In this document: one piece after another, positions 59,588 to 64,000 of the stretch
Numbering within the stretch: position 1 is the first letter of the stretch
Layout of the letters: every line of letters starts with the position of its first letter
Assembly (NCBI GenBank): GCA_041746135.1
Contig: JBGTHQ010000017.1
Span: 1-64,000 of the forward strand
DNA from: Alg239-R122 sp041746135
GTDB lineage: Bacteria; Pseudomonadota; Alphaproteobacteria; Sphingomonadales; Sphingomonadaceae
Direction of reading: 5' to 3'
DNA length: 64,000 nucleotides
Position numbers and translations under genes: made by a program
The notes under the pieces: generated by a model
Told to the model about the DNA's origin: nothing
Database searches by the model: none
What the model saw: the letters and a program-made list of their open reading frames with translations, nothing else

Positions 59588-61972
59588 ATGGACGAACTTA
59601 TTCAGGATTTTATCTCAGAGACATTCGAGACGCTCGATAAGCTGAGCGGAGAGTTAGTCGCCTGGGAAGCCGACCCGTCCGACCGTGAACGGCTGGATAA
59701 TATTTTCCGTTTCTTTCATACCGTCAAAGGCAGTTGCGGCTTTCTAAGCCTCCCGCGCTTTGAACGGCTCAGCCACGCGGCGGAAGATGTGCTGAGCAAA
59801 CTGCGTGACGGCGCTATCACGCCCGGCCCTCAAATCGTGACAGCCATATTGGCGATAATCGATCGGATTGCTGCGCTCGCCAACGCTCTCGAAAGCGGGG
59901 ACGCAATGCCGGAAGCTGACGATAGCCATTTGCTGGACCAGTTGCGGAATGCGTGTTCTGAAACCGAGGCGAGTCTCGATCCTGCGCCCGCGATGGCACC
60001 GACTGGGGAAGCTCCCGCGGATGCTCACACGCCGCTGCGTGCCGTCCGGATTCCGCTGGAGTTGCTCGACCATCTGATGAACGGCGTATCCGATATGGTA
60101 TTGGCGCGAAACGAGGTGGCACGGCGAATGCGCGATGCCGATAATCCAGCCTCTACAGATGCGGCGTTCGAGCGACTCTCGTCCTGTATCGCCGATATGC
60201 GCGACATGATCGGCAAGACGCGGATGCAGCGTATCGAGCGGGTTTTTACACCCCTGCCGCGACTGGTGCGCGATCTGAATGGGGAGCTTGGCAAATCCGT
60301 CCTGCTCGAAACGGTCGGAGCGGGCACTGAAATGGACCGCGAAATGATCGATATGATCCGCGATCCGTTGATGCACATTATTCGCAATGCGATCGACCAC
60401 GGCATCGAGAGTCCACACGAGCGCGCCCGGGCGAACAAGCCCGCCGACGGCAAGCTGAAAATCGAAGCGCGCCAGTCGGGCAATCAGATACTTATCGAAA
60501 TTTCCGACGACGGGCGCGGTATAGATGTCGACGCGCTGACATCCAGAGCGATAGCTTCAAAAGTGCTGCGTGCGTCGGAAGTTGCGCACATGAGCGAAGC
60601 TGCCAAGCTCAATTTGGTATTTTCGCCGGGGCTTTCCACAGCGAAAAAAGTCACCTCGGTTTCGGGCCGCGGAGTCGGCATGGACGTGGTCCATTCGAAC
60701 ATTACTCGTATTGGCGGAACGATCGATCTGGAAAACGATCAGGGTGCAGGTCTCAAGATTATCTTGCGCGTACCGCTCACTTTGACGATCATCGCCTGTC
60801 TGACCATTGAGGCGGGAGGGAATTTGTTCGCCCTTCCGCGCAATGCTATTCAGGAAATATTGCATGCGGAGAATGAAAACGTCACGATCGAGTCCATCGG
60901 TGGCGGCGAGATTGCCGTTATCCGCGGCGTGAAGATTCCGCATATAGCGCTCGAACAGGTTCTCGGCCAATCGATCACGAGAGATATCCGTGGCAGCGAC
61001 CGCACCATTATCGCAATCGATGCCGGTTCGCAGCAGAAATACGCACTCAGTGTGGCCAATGTGCTTGACCATGAAGAGCTGGTCATCCGCCCGGGCGCGC
61101 CGCTCATCATGGAGAACGGCCTGTATGCAGGAACGACCCTGCCCGATAACGGGCGGCCCATGCTGTTGCTGGATCCCTCCGGCCTGGCGGTGCAACTAAA
61201 GTTGAGAAGCAAACAGGATATGAAAGCCAGCGGCGATGCACATCATACTGGTCCCCGTAAAAAACTGGCATCTGCGCTCGTTTTTCACGATTTTGAAGGC
61301 AAGCACAGAGCCATTCGGCTGGGGGTCATCGAACGGGTGGAGGATATATCGAGTGCGCGTGTAGCGATCACTGCTGGACAGATGCGATTGAGCGTCGACG
61401 ACGCCACTCTTCCGATCTATGGGCTGAAAGCCATCCCTGAAAATACTTTCATCAAAACGCTCTTGCTGTCGGACGGGGCCGTATCTCTCTATTATGCGAT
61501 AGACGAAGTCGTCGATATTTTCGAACTGTCGGGAAAACTGGAAAAGGCCATGCAGCCCGGAGTGGTTGCCGGCGTGACCATGATGGGCGATCGGCAGGTC
61601 GAAATTATCGATACACACTGGCTGTTTGCGCAATATTGCGAGGGCATCCGGCGCGCCCCGCCCGAAGCGCAACCCACATGCTGCATCGTTGGCGGCGACG
61701 ATATCTGGACACAGAACATACTCGCCCCGCTGGTTGAAGCGGCGGGCTATGAAATCGTTCGCGGGCAAGAGCATTATGCGGATGCCGACATCTTCATTTC
61801 GATGCAGGGCGAAGACCAGGAGGACTTTGTTATGCCGCCCCGGAAAACGATGATAAGCTTGGCCTATGATCCTGCCGGGGCAGGGGGCAAGAACGCTGCA
61901 ATCTACCGTTACGATCGCAAGGCTTTGATGCACGCGCTGGAAACCGGTCTTTCGGAAAGGATACGGGCATGA
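59588..61972 (+). CDS. cheA: Chemotaxis histidine kinase CheA with a degenerate receiver tail
   Basis: 794 residues. HPt domain with phosphorylated His44 in FFHTVKGSCGFLSLPRFERL; dimerisation and ATPase core with the N box HIIRNAIDHGIESPHERA, SDDGRGIDVDAL and GRGVGMDVVHSNI; two CheW-like regions (near residues 400-540 and 550-690). The last 100 residues start CCIVGGDDIWTQNILAPLVEAAG like a receiver, but the strand where the phosphoacceptor Asp should be reads DIFISMQG, so it looks inactive. The ATG is preceded by GGAAA; GTG 59564 is an alternative. Confidence 0.93.
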   Translation: MDELIQDFISETFETLDKLSGELVAWEADPSDRERLDNIFRFFHTVKGSCGFLSLPRFERLSHAAEDVLSKLRDGAITPGPQIVTAILAIIDRIAALANALESGDAMPEADDSHLLDQLRNACSETEASLDPAPAMAPTGEAPADAHTPLRAVRIPLELLDHLMNGVSDMVLARNEVARRMRDADNPASTDAAFERLSSCIADMRDMIGKTRMQRIERVFTPLPRLVRDLNGELGKSVLLETVGAGTEMDREMIDMIRDPLMHIIRNAIDHGIESPHERARANKPADGKLKIEARQSGNQILIEISDDGRGIDVDALTSRAIASKVLRASEVAHMSEAAKLNLVFSPGLSTAKKVTSVSGRGVGMDVVHSNITRIGGTIDLENDQGAGLKIILRVPLTLTIIACLTIEAGGNLFALPRNAIQEILHAENENVTIESIGGGEIAVIRGVKIPHIALEQVLGQSITRDIRGSDRTIIAIDAGSQQKYALSVANVLDHEELVIRPGAPLIMENGLYAGTTLPDNGRPMLLLDPSGLAVQLKLRSKQDMKASGDAHHTGPRKKLASALVFHDFEGKHRAIRLGVIERVEDISSARVAITAGQMRLSVDDATLPIYGLKAIPENTFIKTLLLSDGAVSLYYAIDEVVDIFELSGKLEKAMQPGVVAGVTMMGDRQVEIIDTHWLFAQYCEGIRRAPPEAQPTCCIVGGDDIWTQNILAPLVEAAGYEIVRGQEHYADADIFISMQGEDQEDFVMPPRKTMISLAYDPAGAGGKNAAIYRYDRKALMHALETGLSERIRA

Positions 61973-62403
61973 GCAATCTGTATCTCGTCGCCACGATTGC
62001 AGGCGAAGATATTGCCATTCCCGCACATCAGGTGGAAAGCGTAGTCAAAGTTAAGGATGTCGTAAAAATTCCAGCCGTCAAACCTTTCGTGACCGGGCTG
62101 TTTGCGCTGCGCAGCCGCGTGCTGACGCTGATCGATTGCCAGTATTTCATCACCGGCGAAACTGCCGAAGCCAAAGACGGCCAGACTGCGATTGTCGCCG
62201 AAGTGGCTGGGCATTTCTATGGGTTTCTGGTCGATACAGTCAAGGATGTATGCGAAGCGCAGGAAAGGGAAACCGAAATAACCGCGCGTCTTTCGGACGC
62301 CTGGCAATCGCTCGGCTCAGCCATGCTAAACGTCGATGGAAAGTCTACTCTGGTGGTCGATCCGGGCCGCATGATCGAGCCTGCGCGAAAGAAAACAGGG
62401 TGA
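61969..62403 (+). CDS. cheW: Chemotaxis coupling protein CheW
   Basis: 144 residues; single CheW domain that bridges CheA and receptors. LVATIAGEDIAIPAHQVESVVK and FALRSRVLTLIDCQYFITG and FLVDTVKDVCEA match the family. The start overlaps the cheA stop (ATGA). Confidence 0.93.
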   Translation: MSNLYLVATIAGEDIAIPAHQVESVVKVKDVVKIPAVKPFVTGLFALRSRVLTLIDCQYFITGETAEAKDGQTAIVAEVAGHFYGFLVDTVKDVCEAQERETEITARLSDAWQSLGSAMLNVDGKSTLVVDPGRMIEPARKKTG

Positions 62404-62512
62404 AAATTTCCGATATGCTGGGAAGATGCAGAAATACAAACAGAAATTAACCGGGCGCTTACCAAACCGAGGTTACAGTGACCGCGCAGTACTAACGATA
62501 GAGGGTCATATT

Positions 62513-62884
62513 ATGAAAACTTGTCTGGTGGTCGATGACAGCAAAGTCATCCGGAAAGTGGCACGTCATATTTTGGAAGCTCTGGGGTTTACCGTTCACG
62601 AAGCGGCCGACGGACGCGAAGCTCTTGATTTTTGCGAAAGTGAGATGCCGGGCGTTGTCCTGCTTGACTGGAATATGCCGGTGATGAGCGGCATCGATTT
62701 TCTGGTCGCTCTTCGCGCTATGGAAAAGGGGTCCGCCCCCAAAGTGGTGTTCTGCACGACCGAGAACGGCATGGGCCATATCCAGGCTGCGGTCGATGCG
62801 GGCGCGGACGAATATGTCATGAAACCATTCGATCGCGAAACGCTGCAATCGAAGCTCCAGTTAGTAGGTTTCGCGCAACAGTAA
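62513..62884 (+). CDS. cheY: CheY-like response regulator
   Basis: 123 residues; one receiver domain. VVDDSKVIR acidic pair, phosphoacceptor Asp in VVLLDWNMPVMSG, Thr in FCTTENG and Lys in YVMKPFD. GAGGG 8-9 bases before the ATG. It follows cheW by about 110 bases. Candidate flagellar-motor regulator phosphorylated by CheA. Confidence 0.92.
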   Translation: MKTCLVVDDSKVIRKVARHILEALGFTVHEAADGREALDFCESEMPGVVLLDWNMPVMSGIDFLVALRAMEKGSAPKVVFCTTENGMGHIQAAVDAGADEYVMKPFDRETLQSKLQLVGFAQQ

Positions 62885-62885
62885 A

Positions 62886-63980
62886 ATGCACCTCGTCGCG
62901 CCCATTGAAAAAAGGAATAGGTCGCCGCAGGACGATGAGGGAAGGTCTCCGGTGCGAATTATGCTGGTCGATGACAGCATGGTGGTGCGCTGCGTGTTGG
63001 AACGGATCATCGCTACCCATGCCGATTTCGAAGTCACCGCATCGATGGCCAGTGCGGCGGCCGCCGTCGCCTTTCTCAAAACCAATCGCGTCGATATCGT
63101 CATTCTGGATATTGAGATGCCCGATCGCAGCGGTCTTGAGGCGCTGCCCGATATATTGGCATATGGGCGAAAAGCACGGGTATTAGTGCTTTCATCAATA
63201 TGTGAAGCGGGCGGTCCAGCTGCCGTGCGCGCGTTGTCACTGGGCGCGTGCGATACGCTGGCCAAACCGGGACGCAACAGCTTTGCGGGCCGTTTCGCCG
63301 AAACACTTGCCGCGCGTCTGCGCCAGCTTACGAACGAGAAAGTCAGGAATTCGCCCGGGCCGGGTGCGATGCGCGCGCTACGCCCCGAATCTGCACGTGG
63401 CCGGTTCAATTGTATCGCCATCGGTGCATCGACGGGTGGCATTCCTGCACTCCAGGCTTTTCTGAGCGGGCTTGATTCGATGGTCAACGCGCCCATTCTG
63501 GTCACGCAGCATCTGCCCGCCACCTTTATTCCGTTTCTGGTTCGACAACTGGGCAGCGTCAACGCCCGGCTTATCGAACTTGCCAAAACCGGCACGCGGA
63601 TCGAGCAAAGTACCATTTATGTGGCACCGGGCGAAGGACATCTGACCGTCGAGATGAGCAGCACAGGTCCGCGCATTCGCATATCGAACGATAGTCATAA
63701 TTCCCGGTACATGCCGGCTGTCGATCCGATGTTCGCATCGGTGGCACAAGTATTCGGCAGGAATTCGCTGGGTGTCATATTGAGCGGGATGGGCAATGAC
63801 GGAACACAAGGGGCACACACAATGCGCGCACACGGTGCCACAATCTATGTGCAGGATGCCGAATCCTGCGTTGTGTGGGGCATGCCGGGACAGGCGGCGC
63901 GTGCCGGACTGGCCTGTGGGATCATGCCGCCCGCCCAAATTGCCGCCCATCTGAATACTATATGGAACACGAAATCATGA
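62886..63980 (+). CDS. cheB: Protein-glutamate methylesterase CheB
   Basis: 364 residues. N-terminal receiver (MLVDDSMVVR, Asp in ILDIEMPDRSG) and methylesterase domain with Ser in IAIGASTGGIPAL, His in VTQHLPATF and Asp in GMGNDGTQGA. Removes methyl groups from chemoreceptors and also deamidates. One base after cheY; stop overlaps the next gene by 4 bases. Confidence 0.94.
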   Translation: MHLVAPIEKRNRSPQDDEGRSPVRIMLVDDSMVVRCVLERIIATHADFEVTASMASAAAAVAFLKTNRVDIVILDIEMPDRSGLEALPDILAYGRKARVLVLSSICEAGGPAAVRALSLGACDTLAKPGRNSFAGRFAETLAARLRQLTNEKVRNSPGPGAMRALRPESARGRFNCIAIGASTGGIPALQAFLSGLDSMVNAPILVTQHLPATFIPFLVRQLGSVNARLIELAKTGTRIEQSTIYVAPGEGHLTVEMSSTGPRIRISNDSHNSRYMPAVDPMFASVAQVFGRNSLGVILSGMGNDGTQGAHTMRAHGATIYVQDAESCVVWGMPGQAARAGLACGIMPPAQIAAHLNTIWNTKS

Positions 63981-64000
63981 ACGGAAGCGCGGAACACAGC
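63977..64000 (+). CDS. Start of next gene, probably cheR (partial)
   Basis: ATG in an ATGA overlap with the cheB stop; only eight codons (MNGSAEHS) lie in the window. Position after cheB suggests the methyltransferase CheR, but the sequence itself does not show it. Confidence 0.45.

Overview
The window is about 64 kb of chromosome from an alphaproteobacterium, most likely of the order Sphingomonadales. The pointers are GC-rich coding sequence, the gene order dxr-rseP-bamA-skp-fabZ-rpmE without lpxD or lpxA (many sphingomonads make glycosphingolipids instead of lipopolysaccharide), a chpT histidine phosphotransferase, an HWE-family kinase, a Lys/Ala-tailed trigger factor, and an Oar-type TonB-dependent receptor. 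The assignment rests on gene content and order only; no search was run.

Layout. 1-6.5 kb: isoprenoid and envelope biogenesis (dxr end, rseP, bamA, skp, fabZ, rpmE). 6.5-10 kb, minus strand: 5-oxoprolinase genes pxpA-pxpB-pxpC with an upstream Nramp-like transporter. 10-14 kb: a 2OG-Fe(II) oxygenase, four type II secretion pseudopilin genes (gspHIJK) and tRNA-His. 14-20 kb: a Leu/Phe/Val-type dehydrogenase and cytochrome c maturation genes ccmC-D-E-F-G-H-I, then kup. 22.5-26.3 kb: a nitronate monooxygenase-like protein, a Cys/Met-metabolism PLP enzyme, and a convergent response regulator and HWE kinase. 26.3-34.5 kb: branched-chain amino acid genes (leuA with a Leu-rich leader peptide, ilvC, ilvN, ilvB) with a yceI gene, then divergent miaA and serB. 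34.5-39.1 kb: a Sel1/SPOR protein, a ParA-type ATPase, a protein with a C-terminal ribbon-helix-helix-like segment, and a TPR/SPOR lipoprotein. 39-44 kb, minus strand: pyrB with an apparently inactive dihydroorotase partner, a low-GC nuclease-like orphan, ruvX and a DUF3089 hydrolase. 43.7-47.3 kb: gatC, gatA and gatB separated by palindromic repeats; gatB has a low-GC internal patch. 47.3-51.7 kb: a small Pro-rich protein, tRNA-Leu, tig, clpP, clpX. 52-55.5 kb: an Oar-like outer-membrane receptor. 55.6-58.3 kb, minus strand: mtgA, rpoH, rluD. 58.3-64 kb: a JAMM peptidase, chpT, and cheA-cheW-cheY-cheB running into the start of what is probably cheR.

Many genes are joined by 1-4 base stop/start overlaps, so the operons are tight. 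Five palindromic repeats of related design lie only between genes. Points of most interest: the ParA/RHH/SPOR locus (a possible chromosomal partition-like or division-site module), the leuA leader peptide, the mosaic patch in gatB, the probable CTG start of ruvX, the low-GC orphan between pyrB and ruvX, the perfect hairpin over the mtgA start, and the linkage of chpT to chemotaxis genes with CtrA-like sites. No CRISPR array, transposase, integrase or prophage gene was seen.
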